From contig CAXHUQ010000803.1 in the NCBI GenBank assembly GCA_964020085.1, forward strand, positions 1 to 64,000: DNA of 64,000 bases. The letters are read 5' to 3'. The position numbers and the translations under genes are program-made. The notes beneath the pieces are model-generated. The model saw only the letters and a program-made list of their open reading frames with translations. It was not told the origin of the DNA and ran no database searches. Of this stretch, positions 1 through 10,933 are shown in pieces. This DNA is from Micromussa lordhowensis (Eukaryota; Cnidaria; Anthozoa; Scleractinia; Lobophylliidae). Within the stretch, counting starts at the first letter, position 1, and every line of letters begins with the position of its first letter.

Positions 1-954
1 TTTCGTGGAACATCTGTTTATGTCGTTTCGCTTCGTTTCGTTTCAAAGCAAAGGAAAATCTCCAACGCTGTGGGATGTCAGTCTATGACAAGCAAAGGAG
101 CTTCGGTTCTCGGTATGTTTTAACATACATTTCGACCTTTACCAGGAGTTTAAATAAGAGACGGATGTCCCTTACACAAACAATAACAACTGAATGAACG
201 GCAGAGAAATGAGTAGACAAACGAGTGTAAAGCAAACAAACGCCCAAACACAAGCTAGGCTAACGAACAAACAGATGGTCGAAAGTGCAGGAAGACGCTC
301 GCTGTCCAAGTAGCAAAATCAGTCAGCAGCAACGGCAACAACGCCAAAGGCAACATCAATATTCAACCTACGAATCTCGCAGGAATTTAATTCATTCAGT
401 TTGTCTATGCTGTCAGAAATAATGTAAGACAGCGTCAAAATTCGAAAAAAAATATTTAAAAATTGGCCGCGTCGTATAGTTCACATTAATTCTCTGGAAT
501 ATGCAGAATGTAGCTATTACACGTTGTTGTTTTGTCACCTTTTGTAATCAGCGGCAAAGAAATGAACAAAGAATTATAACGCACGCTTATACAGCAACTG
601 CATTAGTTGCCGTTACCGTTAACGTTTGTCTAACTAAACTCTCTGAAACCGAATAAACAGCCAAATACTGAACAGCCAAATGAGCACAAAACAAACGAAA
701 GCCCGGCCGAACAAAAAGACAACTGAGAGTGCAGAAAACATCTCTGCTGTGAAACGAAATCAAAACAAATAAAATGGCGTTCCCGCCATATCGTCTCAGG
801 TAGTTTCGAGAAAGTCGCTTGCTTGTCCACGCATCGCGCGAGTGGTATCCTCGGATGAACTGGGTTCCATGTCTAAAAATAACTTAAGAGGGATTACCTT
901 AGTTAGAGGACCTATATGGGGGATTCGCTCTCTTACCTTGATAATCTCTTGTTA
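1..954. other. Gene-free AT-rich stretch
   Basis: No open frame longer than about 66 codons, no splice-bounded exon and no recognisable repeat end was found here. The only open frame of note (630-830, minus) has no family features. Confidence 0.5.
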
Positions 955-1325
955 TTGATCATTAAAAGTGAAAATACTTGTCAAGAATAGCAGTTGTGTT
1001 TCATTATGATTGTGCATGTGAGTGCAGGTGGTAATTCGTAAGTGCAACTGGGAAATACAAGGAGACCATTAAGGAGAACTTTTATATTGATCACTTTAAG
1101 TGAAATACTTGTCAAGAACAGGTTGCAGTTGTTTCATTATGATTGTGCATGCAAGTGCAAGTGGTAATTCTTAAGTGTAACTAGGAAATACAAGGAGACC
1201 ATTAAGGAGAACTTTTATATTGATCATTTAAAGTGAAAATACTTGTCAAGAACAGCTTGCAGTTGTTTCATTATATCTGTGCATGTGGGTACAAGTAATT
1301 CTTAAGTGTAACTAGGAAATTAACT
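955..1325. repeat. Tandem repeat, about 133-bp unit, 2.8 copies
   Basis: The segment beginning ttgatca recurs at 955, 1087 and 1220, each followed by the same text (tacttgtcaagaa, then tttcattatgattgtgcatg in the first two). Copies differ by a few substitutions and small indels. It is not coding in any frame. Confidence 0.85.
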
Positions 1326-1371
1326 AACACATTAATTAAAACACTTTCTTCCAGGGTTTCAGGGAAGTAGA

Positions 1372-1965
1372 AATACAGACCTATTGTCTTCATTGTTTTC
1401 CTCGTTCTTTTGTCCTTTATTGTTTTACATCAACGGTATCTTCCACACCAAGTAAGAGCCCAAATTTTGTTTGTCAATCTGGAATGAATATTCAAGAGTT
1501 AGGATTTGCCCTTTTAAAAGTGGTCTGAAATATCTTTCAGTGGTTCGAACTTGACTGTATTCTTATTAGCCGGATAAAAACGTCATTCCTCTCGGCTGGT
1601 ACGTAAGTGGATCGAAACTTATTTGTTGTAAGATTCTTGTAGCTCTATCAGTTCTGCCCAGCGGGTCTCGTGCAAAAACTCAACACAATGAAGCCAGAGC
1701 ACCTTCAGTCAGTGTGTTACTCACGTCAGGCCCTATAAGTAAACTCTTGAAATTCAGAAACTATATTGACTGAACTATGAACCGCAAATTTAAGTATTCT
1801 AACTTTTAGTCGAACAGCTGAATACTTGCAGAGCATCTCTGAACGCTTTCTCAGTAGTTAAATAGTTTGCACAGCAACTTTGAAACTGTAATATGTCATG
1901 ATCAGGTGACGTTTAAAATATTGCCCGGCATATAGCGGGTACATTAAGAGGTCGAACAAGGGATT
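1372..1965. repeat. Copy of the upstream flank of the six-gene family
   Basis: This stretch matches, as its reverse complement, 11090-11690 upstream of the + gene at 13544. It is related in the same orientation to 24585-25160 and 41150-41540, which lie upstream of the - genes at 24502 and 40668. Shared landmarks are a segment around cgtcattcctctcg and a segment around atctttcagtgg. In this orientation the associated gene would be a minus-strand paralogue to the left, but none lies between here and base 1. Confidence 0.7.
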
Positions 1966-2734
1966 ATTCGCTGTTTCCTTTGTACTAAAATCATAAGGAT
2001 TCTTATCGGCCTTCGGTCTTTTTTTTTTCGGACCTTAGGCGTACTGTCAAGACCGCCTGGCCGATATTCTCCCAGTACGACCCTTGCGGCTAGTCGATAA
2101 GATATATTGACACCCAGGCTGCCCATTCGGGAATGTTCTGGCTTAGATGTACTCAGTCGAATGAATTTGCTGCTTTTGAGCGTCTAATAAATTAGCAAAA
2201 ACGGAGACTTTACTCCGTTTTGTTTGCATGTATTTTACCGTGATGATTCGAATTAGCACATTTCTTCTATTAATCACCCTCTTCCAAATGCGTTTCCCCC
2301 TTTGAGCGTGGTTTTGTTAATCAGCGCTGCTATTCCAATTGGCGCCCTGATAAGGCCAAGTCTGCATATGAGCCAAGTGGCCCATCAGGGTAGGGTTACC
2401 CCCATCAGCATTAAATTCACCGGGGTACCCATGAGGCCACCGCGCCTCCTCGCCCCTTGTACCCATTCCTTTTCCAATTTCAGTGTCTTCAGGACACATT
2501 GAAATCACCCGTCTGTTGTTAATTTTCACTCTGGAAAGCTCACATCATACCCGCATTACAAAAACAACGGGTCCTCTCGACTGTTTCCACGTGATAGCAT
2601 CATTCCTTTGAACAAAAGATTCTTCTTTCGTTTTTCGCCGCTTGGGTGCTAACTCAACAAAAAGATATGCGTCCTTCTCTTACTGAAGCGCCCCTCGATC
2701 TCCAGTAAGAGCCCCTAGGAACTAAATCAAATCA
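1966..2734. other. Intergenic, no gene seen
   Basis: Contains a short hairpin at about 2195-2222 (aacggag ... ctccgtt) and a GC-richer patch near 2380-2470. No coding or RNA feature is supported. Confidence 0.4.
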
Positions 2735-3365
2735 TTAAGGTGATTCCCGAGTTTTGCATTGCGCATTCCTACTGCGCACGAATTTTGCGTCATCAGCGCG
2801 CGCGCGTACAAAACATAAGAGATTTCCTTCAAACTAAGCTCGATAGCGAGATTAAAGCTAATTTCCTCTTAAACTAGCACGGTGACCCCCACTTTTTATT
2901 TTATAAATTCAATGAGAATAATATCCGCAATAACTGAGAAAAATTTGGCAGAAATCTATGGCTACTTTTTTGGCAAATGAAATAAATGCTACAGATAGAG
3001 ACGTAACGGGCCCATTAGAGCAAGTCCAAATTATGTTTCCTTTAAAGGATAAAAATATCAGTTAATAATGCAGGGTATTTGAAGCCATTTCTTCTGGGAC
3101 GTAGATGAATAAGCAATCAAAGAAAGTCGAATTCTGTGTGATATAACACGCCGCATTGAAAAATAATCGAGCTTATTTGTTGCGCACTGAGATAACCAAA
3201 AGTCCCCAAAGTAACCATATTTGTCAGCGTCGTGGCATGAAAACAAACACGGTGACCCCCTCTTTTTATTACGTTTTTAACATCTCCTTGTACTGTAATA
3301 ACACCATACCAAGTTTCATCGGAAATCTATGGCGGGTTCTTTTACCCGGGAACTGATCACCTTAA
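2735..3365. mobile_element. TTAA-bounded non-autonomous element (group D)
   Basis: The element starts TTAAGGTGAT and ends ATCACCTTAA, giving 10-bp terminal inverted repeats that include TTAA at both ends. Two diverged internal segments near 2880 and 3250 both read acggtgaccccc and continue similarly for about 100 bp. TTAA termini are the hallmark of piggyBac-type insertion, but no transposase is present, so the superfamily is inference. Confidence 0.65.
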
Positions 3366-3694
3366 GGAAAGACTTCTTGATGATCATGATGAAGATGAAA
3401 GTTCACACTGATAGAAAAGTTGGAAAGACTCGACTTTCAGAGTTTGTTCAACAGTTTGAAAATTAACAAGGTCTTAAGATACTTTAAGATATTTTATTCA
3501 ATCAGAGTAACATTTTTGTACACAATCTCAAGCGAATACTGCCTAAACTAATTTTCCAAAACTTCACAGTGACAAATGAAAGCTAAACTCGGTTATAAAG
3601 AGAAGAAAATTAAGAAGCTAGCAAAAAATAAACTAATGGTATATTACATTATATACATTATAACTCAATAAACACGGAATATGTTTCTTATCTG
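3366..3694. other. Intergenic, no gene seen
   Basis: AT-rich spacer between two TTAA-bounded elements. Nothing recognisable. Confidence 0.4.
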
Positions 3695-4085
3695 TTAAGG
3701 CGGGGGTAAACGTGAAAGCTGTTTTGACGTCGCTTAACACGGCCTTTCTGCCAATATCTCCGTCACGTTTCAAGCGACACTAAATCTCTCTGCTTATCTT
3801 ATTAACCACTGTTTGGCAGTTTTGTGTAAATTTTTGGGTGATTTTTGGGCATTTTGGGAAAGAGATATTTTTTTCTCAAAGGATAGGTTAAATTGATGGA
3901 TTTGGAAAATTGAAATTTGAAGTGAAGAATTAGTAGACGGATGCCAAACAGTCCCCTAGCAACCTGGGGCTCTCTTTTGCGGGGGTCAACTGTCTGGTAG
4001 TGTTTCCAACCCATCTTAATCCTAACAATTTCCTTTTTTATATCACTTCAAATTTCACGCCTATTCATGTTTACCCCCGCCTTAA
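3695..4085. mobile_element. TTAA-bounded MITE, group A, copy 1
   Basis: Begins TTAAGGCGGGGGTAAACGTGAA and ends with the near-inverse ttcatgtttacccccgccttaa. Relatives of the same length class lie at 15824-16238, 29894-31339 (interrupted) and 49758-50778 (interrupted). Terminal TTAA on both sides suggests a piggyBac-like non-autonomous element; no protein is encoded. Confidence 0.85.
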
Positions 4086-4300
4086 ATTCATGCCAGCTGT
4101 GAATCATGATCATTAACATATCCTTATCATCCCCGGAGTAGCGTAGGGCGTCCACGTTAAACTCCAACGCACACGGTTCTTTGCCAACCTGTTGGCTCTC
4201 TCCCAGGTGTAGCCCAATCTTTCCAACTCCTGCGACGTGCACCGCTTCCAGTTCCTTCGCCGTGCAACTTTCACAGCTTTCACAAAGTCAGCAGCTCGCT
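4086..4300 (-). pseudogene. 3' end of an RTE-like LINE, decayed
   Basis: Translated on the minus strand, two frames together show the usual C-terminus of RTE-type LINE polyproteins: a segment like LERLGYTWERANRLAKNRVRW followed, after a frameshift, by NVDALRYSGDDKDM. Only about 70 codons remain and the frame is broken. It abuts the TTAA element on its left and a palindromic MITE on its right. Confidence 0.6.
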
Positions 4301-4334
4301 CGGTCAGCGGTATATTAAAATTCTTTGCAAATGC

Positions 4335-4439
4335 CAACCTCGTTCCCGGTTTTTTTTCCTTGAAATTTGAATGGGGCGCCCCAAATTTTTTCTTTTTTGA
4401 TTCAACTTCGATCCCAGAGCCGTTCTGGGAACGAGGTTG
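4335..4439. mobile_element. Small MITE with CAACCTCGTTCCC ends
   Basis: Terminal inverted repeat CAACCTCGTTCCC ... GGGAACGAGGTTG, 105 bp in all. The same ends occur on a second, almost perfectly palindromic element at 10934-11006, so this is a family. Confidence 0.7.
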
Positions 4440-4550
4440 TTTTTGATTCTGACGGAGCAGCAGCATTTTTGCAGTCGTCATATATCAGAAAAATATGCAA
4501 TAAACCTTCCATTACTCACATTGTACGAAATGCATAACAAGTGTTACCTC

Positions 4551-4754
4551 TTAATATTTGAGATACTCTTGGATAGCAGCAGCAAACAGCTGTTTGAAAT
4601 CGCTCGCTTGAATTCTTAGAACGCTGAGGCGTTCAAAGCCTGATTTGCTGTTTACTTCAGTCATGGCGTGAAATTTCACAATCACTTTCTGGCCAACAAC
4701 CAGAATCACGGATCTACTGGTCAGCAGTGCGGTATGGCTGGTTTGCAGTGTCAC
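4551..4754 (-). other. Remnant of conserved 3' flank of the beta genes, with open frame
   Basis: A 67-codon minus-strand frame. Its central part (VIVKFHAMTEV) aligns with frames just downstream of the genes at 22871 (IVYFRAITQVT) and 39037. The nucleotide similarity extends over about 100 bp around gtcagcagtg. A repeat at 4751-5147 now separates it from the gene at 5344. It may be a conserved 3' UTR block or a decayed exon; no function is assigned. Confidence 0.4.
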
Positions 4755-5147
4755 GCAATCAAAAATAAAAATCGTAACAGTTCAATCAATTAAGTCAAGA
4801 ATCTGGGATATGATAGATGATTGATACATAAACATCCTCGCCAAGATCTAGGTCTTTCATTCGCGCGTTATTCGGAAAAGTGTTTCACCAAAATTTAGAG
4901 AGCTTTGTATGCAGACGCCATGTTGGTGCCCTTCTGAGGGGCGCCAACATGGCGGCCGTAAGGTAACAGACACGTCTGTCGTTGAGTTTTAACATTAAAA
5001 CGAAACATTATCGCTCTAGAGTTCAGACATATTGAAAGTAGTACTTTTTCTATTGCAAGAGCTGTTCAGTTAGCCAAAATGTGAGCGATAACTTCTCTTT
5101 TGACATATCTGAAAGCTCTCTTGGGCCGCCATTTTAATGTCACGCAA
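4751..5147. mobile_element. Repeat group E, copy 1
   Basis: About 400 bp that recurs inverted at 57594-58057. Both copies run from an end like atcaaaaataaaaatcgtaac to an end like gccgccatttttaat, and both are bounded on each side by GTCACGC in the same orientation. It lies in the 3' flank of the gene at 5344-6981. Confidence 0.75.
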
Positions 5148-5343
5148 CGCAAAAACTTAATGAACCCTGTCGAGCTTAAACGTTAAACGTCAAGTTCTTA
5201 CAAAGTCTTATATCTGATGAAACTAAAACTTAAGAAGGATTGGTTATTCTTAATTTTGGAAAATGATGACGTCACGTGAAAACCGAGAATGTTTGGCTCG
5301 AGCAGCTAGGCCCTGCTGATCAAAGTCTTTGTGATCTCTTGTT

Positions 5344-6981
5344 TTAAGCAAAGGGCATATCACAAAGCTGCTTTAAGGGCTCTTTGTTAAAGCGCTCGTG
5401 TGCCATGTCTAAAAGGTTTTCGCTAATCCATATTGCTGATATGATAGTACTTGCAATTGCCAATAAAATATGTCTTTTCCGTCTTTTTTGCCAAACAGCC
5501 ATAACAGCTATATTCTGATAGCGAGTCTCAATCGCTAAAGAGACACTCGTGAAAAACCACTCGATCACCAGTTGAACTGAAGTTGTAATGGCAAAAGACT
5601 GTAGCAGTTCTAAGAGAGAATCGTCTTTTAAGTATATAAACCGAAACAAGTACAATAATCCGTTAACAGACACTATAGCAGTTGATTCATACAACATGCT
5701 CATGATAGCGATATCAGCCATTAGTCTCTCACGGCGAGGAGTACGAAAACTTCCCCAAGGAGCTGATGTTCTTTTGCAAACCACGTGACAAATGTGATCA
5801 ATTACAACCATGGTGCTTCGTTCTATGACTTCTGTAGCGCCGTGAACCAACCCAAGAACAGCCATGGATTGTAAACTGTCAAGATTTGCTTGCAACACTC
5901 GGAACATAATCGCTGACATAGAATACAAAGGCGCTAATAAGATATATGAATATCCCGGATGGGTAATATTGCCTAGCCGCTGCACAACAACTCGTGAGAT
6001 TAGTTTAAATAAGACTCCAATGAGAGGAGCGAAGAGTGCGATTACCAGGCGCAGTTTACTTTCCTCACTTTGCTTGTTGTACAGTGGGTAAATTATGGAA
6101 ACGACAGCAACGGCAAGAAATATAACAGAACTGAGCGGTACTGTCATGTTTAAGAACAAAGCGATCTGCTCTCTTCTCGACCGTCGCAGTCGAAAGTGAT
6201 TCGTTAGAAGATAGGCTTGCCAACATACAGTCATAAAAAACAAAGCATTGAGAGGAAGTTTTTGCAAAGTAGAAAGCTTGGAATGAGATATTCCCAGGGC
6301 TTGTAGAACCACTCGATAAGTTGTGTCCAAGAAATATGTGAGGCAAGCAACTAGGGTGAGTTTTCGTTTGATCCCCATTAACTGATGTGTCCGAAAAAGA
6401 AATAAAGGGCACACAAACAACGAAGTGTAAAAAAAAGCAGTCGTGATTGCACCTGAAATTGATCTCGTCCATTGGACCTTTACTGGAATGGACTTCGTTG
6501 AGTAAAATTCGCAGTTGTTTACAGTTTTAAGGCAAAGATAGCTGCTCAAAATGTATACTGAACCGAGGATGGTGGCCGTTAGTAGTGAGATCAAAGCTCC
6601 AATGTACATTGATTTACAAACCGTTCGGAGAGCGGATGGTCTGAGTCGCTTCCAGGCCATTGGTCTATCTTTATCTTGTTGATCTTCCTGTGTTTCTTCG
6701 TTCTCCTCTGGTAAACTTGCGTCGATAAGGCTTACATTAATTCTTCTGGATCTTATAAAGTCTAAAGTTGTGGCTTCTCTGTCGCTGTATTCTTGATAAA
6801 TACACTCCTCATCAGGATCTCCGTGACGATACCATTCTTGTCCTGTGCTTTCTAGAGGACTGTAGCCAAAAGACTCTGCCGTATATTCGGCAAGTTCTTG
6901 TGGGTTGTAGTGCTCTGTCACTCCTCGTGTAAAACTGAACACGATTTCACCAAACACCTCTAAAAGTCTACTGCTACTCAT
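5344..6981 (-). CDS. Multi-pass membrane protein, family of unknown function (beta subfamily, paralogue 1)
   Basis: A single uninterrupted frame of 545 codons. The start is the ATG at 6981-6979; the open frame runs upstream only through non-ATG codons. The N-terminal 110 residues are hydrophilic, with a conserved segment around TAESFGYSPLESTGQEWY, then YQEYSDREAT and an acidic stretch ending before AMAWKRLRPSALRT (here PMAWKR). About nine to eleven hydrophobic segments follow. Between the seventh and ninth is a near-invariant loop, KRTSAPWGSFRTPRRERLM. The protein ends in CDMPFA. I see no enzyme motif, signal peptide or known domain, so channel, transporter or receptor roles are all open. It lies divergently from the + gene at 13544, 6.5 kb away. 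Among the beta genes it is clearly distinct from those at 22871 and 39037. Confidence 0.9.
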   Translation of the reverse strand: MSSSRLLEVFGEIVFSFTRGVTEHYNPQELAEYTAESFGYSPLESTGQEWYRHGDPDEECIYQEYSDREATTLDFIRSRRINVSLIDASLPEENEETQEDQQDKDRPMAWKRLRPSALRTVCKSMYIGALISLLTATILGSVYILSSYLCLKTVNNCEFYSTKSIPVKVQWTRSISGAITTAFFYTSLFVCPLFLFRTHQLMGIKRKLTLVACLTYFLDTTYRVVLQALGISHSKLSTLQKLPLNALFFMTVCWQAYLLTNHFRLRRSRREQIALFLNMTVPLSSVIFLAVAVVSIIYPLYNKQSEESKLRLVIALFAPLIGVLFKLISRVVVQRLGNITHPGYSYILLAPLYSMSAIMFRVLQANLDSLQSMAVLGLVHGATEVIERSTMVVIDHICHVVCKRTSAPWGSFRTPRRERLMADIAIMSMLYESTAIVSVNGLLYLFRFIYLKDDSLLELLQSFAITTSVQLVIEWFFTSVSLAIETRYQNIAVMAVWQKRRKRHILLAIASTIISAIWISENLLDMAHERFNKEPLKQLCDMPFA

Positions 6982-7216
6982 TGCATCTCGGAGACTCAAA
7001 CAAAAGTTGTTAGCCTTGAATGTTTCCCAAAGAAAAACTGAAAAAACGTATGCACAGGAAGTAACATATTCGTGTTTTTTTTCTTTTTTTTGTTCTCTTC
7101 TATTTCCGGCTCAGTCATGTGATCAGTTTGGACTCGATGCGAGTTTCATATTTATTTTGGGTGACCAGCTACTGAATGTATTTTTAATTAATATTAACTA
7201 CTTATTAACCGAGAGT

Positions 7217-7309
7217 GAGGTCTTTACGGGAAAATCTCAGACCGTATTGACCTCGCTATCGCTCGGTCAATACGGCAAGGCCGAGGTTTGAGATTTTCCC
7301 GTAAAGACC
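7217..7309. repeat. Palindromic hairpin element
   Basis: Arms of about 35-45 bp: gaggtctttacgggaaaatct ... is mirrored by agattttcccgtaaagacc, with ggtcaatacgg facing ccgtattgacc around a short centre. Sequence up to about 7450 (cccgtaggcattacggg) may belong to the same element. Such hairpins are typical of non-autonomous DNA elements. Confidence 0.7.
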
Positions 7310-8567
7310 GAACGTTCGAGGTTAATACGTTGTTTATTATATGGCTTTTTGCTTGGCTTTTGCAGGCCCATAATCGGCCCGTAGGCATTACGGGAGAATA
7401 ATGCCCTAGTATTAGCCAATCAGAGCACGCCTTAGATCGGCTACAAACCCAAGTCATATAATAATTGTACCTTAATTTCTTTAGTTTACAGTACAAATAA
7501 ACCTTTTTGTATTGAAACCGTAATTGTGATATCATCAAAATCAATAGAAAGTGTTACTCGGTTGCCTGTGAGCAGGCTTCATGCGCTGGGGCATCCGCGA
7601 GAGACAATTGAGGGGTCTGGCTCGAGAAATGAGGGCCTGCAGGGAAGCTATTGTTTTCCGAATACAGTGCGTTCCGGCCAATGACCGCAGCATTCTGATT
7701 GGCGAAAAAGCACAGGCCCAATTATTGTGACAAAAACAGGCCATAATGGCGAATATTTAACACAAAACTCCAAATGTGGTATTTGTTCTCGAAGCTTTTC
7801 GAAAACTTTTGATTGATCTAAAGCGATCTGAAACACGAACAAGAAAAAGGAGTGAATTGTCTTTTAGAAGGAAGGGTTGTTTTCGCGAATAAGGCAACTG
7901 AAACGGTAAACGTTAAACATTCAAGCTTCCATCAAGCGGCCAGATATCAAAGTCCCCAAATTGCTTTCTGTAAAATACTGTACACAAAACATTTATTGAC
8001 CGGCTACCTCTATTAAGGGAACTAAATAAAGAGGGTCTATTATAGTCTGGCGGTTTGGCGGTTTAAGCCAATTTTGAGTGCTTGTTTGCGGTTTCATTCA
8101 CATTTATCTGGCGGTTTACGGTTAAGAAATTACCGTGCGGTTGCGGGAAATCGTAAATTTAGCTCGCGGTTTTCGGTTTTTGCATGTTTTTGAAGTGGTT
8201 ATTTAAACAGAGCAGTTAAGAGGCTCAAAGACTGAGCGGTAACTTTATCTTGCTTAAAGCTTCTCTCTTGAGATCTTGTGGTCTTTGTGAGGAGAAATAC
8301 GATTATTGAGCCAACATATCGCAAAGAATTTGCTACGTGCTGTTAAAAGATCGGCTACGAGGATAATCGTCCTACCTGTAGGGTGGTGTCGGTTTTTAGA
8401 AGAAAACGAAAGCAGTTTGCGGTTTTGAAGGAACAAAATATGGCGGTTTACGGAATGCACGAGCCCTATGCAATGCTGTGAACGAAGATCAGGCTAATCA
8501 GCCAAACCTGAAAAGTAAGTGAACCATGTTAAGTCTGCTGCAAGGCTGACACAACGTAGTCTGTTTA

Positions 8568-8605
8568 AAACGATATTTCGGCTGGCCAGATCAGCCTTCT
8601 TCTGG
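8568..8605 (-). other. Hammerhead-like motif, degenerate
   Basis: Read on the minus strand: CCAGAAGAAGGCTG, a short loop, then CAGCCGAAATATCG. The layout (near CTGATGA, paired GGCTG/CAGCC stem, GAAA) recalls a hammerhead ribozyme core, but CTGATGA is not intact, so catalysis is unlikely. Such motifs are known in Penelope-like and related retroelement ends. Confidence 0.3.
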
Positions 8606-8980
8606 TTTAGCTAGGTTTAGATGTTACTAAATGATGAAAATGAAATCATGATATTATATTGTGATGGATGTCGCAACACAGATTTCGAAACTAAAAGGAG
8701 TGCGAAAATTACGAATACACGATGATAGCAAGGCAACCAGACAGAGAAAGATCGAATTATCTGCCAGTATATAGATGAGCCATGCCTAAAAACGGACCTC
8801 CTGATTGCAATAATTAACCATAAAGGAAGACAAGCCCGGCTTCTTCAGGTTTAGATGTTTTTTGTTTCAATTTTTCAATGCAAACAAACAAAAGCTAAAA
8901 ATACTAAAATTGCAGTCAGGGATGGACATCAGAATTAAAATTTGTGCTTGACGCTGACTCTTGTTACCGTTAGAAATAAC

Positions 8981-9033
8981 GTTAATAAAACTTCAAAGAC
9001 GTTTCGACCAAACAACTTCGGCCTTCGTCGGTT
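8981..9033 (-). other. Hammerhead-like motif, degenerate
   Basis: Read on the minus strand: accGACGAAGGCC, loop, GGTCGAAACGTC, then tttgaagttttatt. The GGCC/GGTC stem flanked by GACGA and GAAAC resembles a hammerhead core with substitutions. Probably a retroelement tail. Confidence 0.3.
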
Positions 9034-9248
9034 TCTTTAAAAAGCCTAAAAAAAGCTTCACAAAAGCTAGTTACAATACAGTCTTTTACAGTTGACACTT
9101 TTTACATCAATTACATTGTTTCAGCAAACTTAAAGAAAAGAAAATGTAACTCGAAAAACAAGCTTGTCAACCATCGGCGGTCATCGTTCATTTGCCAGGT
9201 ATTAAAATTTGAGGTTTTCACTGGCTAACGCTCATTCTGAGCCGGCGT

Positions 9249-9973
9249 GTTCAACCGATAAAACCTATAATCGATAGAAATTAATAAATTGCATCGCAAA
9301 TCGATAGTAATCGATAAAGGGATACGTTGTGAGTATTCGACAATTATCGGTTTTTAAATTAATGTTATCGATTTTCTCGAACCTATCGATTTTATCGGCG
9401 CAAGACGGCACCACGTATTTAAGGGAAGCGAAACATCAGAAAATAAACAGGTGAAGATGAAGGATCCCATTTCACTTACTCGGATCATAGTGCATCAAGG
9501 GAACTGATGAATCATTGTCCAGAGTGTATAAAAACCTGATGATCTTGATATTTGCGCTAACTACAACTCCGGGGTATGAGCGGGCAAGGAGGTCTTAAAG
9601 ACGGGTGTATGACCAAGGCCTAAGGGTAACTCAATATGTCCCAACAAGCTTAACACTGAAGGACATAACAAGAGCAGAAAAGTAGATGATAGGCAGTGAG
9701 CGTTGGCAAAATGCAGTTAGTGTTTGAAACGCTGCCTCTGAAGAAGCAGTTTTTTGTCTTTACCAATGTCTCGAGGTGTCAACGATACACGGTCCTTGCG
9801 GAGGGCGATAAATTCGATAAATCGATAAATTCGATATCATAAAAACTAGCGATGGTCGTGAGTATCGATTTCTATCGATTGATTGACAAAATCGATATCG
9901 TTTAATTAAGAATTATCGATAGTTACCGATTTGTCGGACGGTTTTCCGATATCGATTTTTTTATCGATTGAAC
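9249..9973. mobile_element. ATCGAT-rich inverted-repeat element
   Basis: Ends are GTTCAACCGATAAAA on the left and, inverted, GTTCAATCGATAAAA on the right. The subterminal 150 bp at each end is packed with atcgat/tcgata motifs. The middle (about 9400-9800) is non-coding. It looks like a non-autonomous DNA element with repeated subterminal binding-site-like motifs; superfamily not assigned. Confidence 0.6.
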
Positions 9974-10258
9974 AGGTCGGAATACTGACCGGCCGGGATG
10001 TTTCTCATGCCTTCGGTCATAAAATCAGCCACACAATAAATCAAATTAAATACATCAGCTGTTATGGTCTTGTTTTGCTTTGATCATTAGAAATATGGGC
10101 TAACAACAGACAGCAACAAAGTCTTTCTCTCCGCTCACAAAACAGCCGAAAACAGTCATATTTGAAATCGCCCAATAATGCATTGCCAACTCAGTAAATG
10201 TACTTCATGTATGCCAATGGATTGTGTCTCTGTTGAAACCTTACTGCCGGAAAGGCAA

Positions 10259-10695
10259 TTGTAAAGTCCCTTTGAATTTACGATTATCGTTAATTTAGAA
10301 GACTAACAGTCTGAAATGAATTCTGGGAAGTCAGCATTGTTGTAGTAAAAAGACAGTTATCAGTGTTCGGACAGGACTCGAACCTACGAATCTTCGCTTT
10401 CTAGTCCTCTCTTCTAAGCACTAGAGCACCACGTCGCTAGTTAAACAAAACAAGATTTTAAAACAATATAATTCATGCGCTTATTCTATACCCTGTAGTA
10501 AGCATATATCATTACTCGCTAAAAAATAATTTCAGAAAGTGACTGGAAAAGGTCGATCAACAAACCTTAACAAAAAGCTAACCATTTGAAATCTGCGCTT
10601 AGGCCTAATCAGTGTAGAGTTGTTCTTTTCTGAAATGTCCTGGGAAACAGTTTTCTAAATTAACGATAATCGTAAATTCAAAGAGGACTTTACAA
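10259..10695. mobile_element. MITE with about 42-bp inverted ends and a tRNA-like interior
   Basis: The left end ttgtaaagtcc...tttgaatttacg is matched inverted by the right end cgtaaattcaaagaggactttacaa, with a shared gattatcgttaatttagaa. A partial extra copy of the right end continues to about 10720. The interior holds a tRNA-like segment (10363-10440). Confidence 0.75.
10363..10440 (-). other. tRNA-derived segment, not a functional tRNA
   Basis: On the minus strand there is a good B box (GGTTCGAGTCC) with an A-box-like stretch about 50 bases upstream (tggtgctctagtgc). The acceptor ends do not pair convincingly. Most likely a SINE head or tRNA pseudogene inside the MITE. Confidence 0.45.
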
Positions 10696-10745
10696 TTAAC
10701 GATGACCGTTAATTCAAAGAGGAGGACATGTTGCCTGAATTGACT

Positions 10746-10910
10746 ATTTTCCAATTGTCCATAATGCACTCTGTTTGCCCCCCAAATTTTGCATAAACTA
10801 TTGTTGTGACATACTGTTGGGAGGTCTGCATATTCCCTAGGGCATTCTGCAACAATAGTTTATGCAAAATTTTGGGGCAAACAGAGTGCATTATGGACAA
10901 TTGGAAAATA
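10746..10910. mobile_element. 165-bp MITE with about 60-bp inverted ends, TA-flanked
   Basis: Arms begin TTTTCCAATTGTCCATAATG and are almost perfectly inverted at 10848-10910, including the stretch reading tttgcataaactattgttg. A TA dinucleotide flanks each end, as expected for Tc1/mariner-type insertion; no transposase is present. Confidence 0.8.
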
Positions 10911-10933
10911 GAGAATGCATCCCGACGAAACCT

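Larger units (their letters stand above)
7310..9248. other. Intergenic; GCGGTTT-rich patch and reverse-transcribing element scraps
   Basis: No gene seen. From 8040 to 8460 the heptamer gcggttt and close variants recur many times without fixed spacing. Two minus-strand segments at 8568-8605 and 8981-9033 resemble degenerate hammerhead-type cores and are listed separately. Confidence 0.45.

Noticed and set aside
4113..4481. 122-codon minus-strand gene
   Set aside because: Its first half is MITE sequence and its second half a frameshifted LINE tail.
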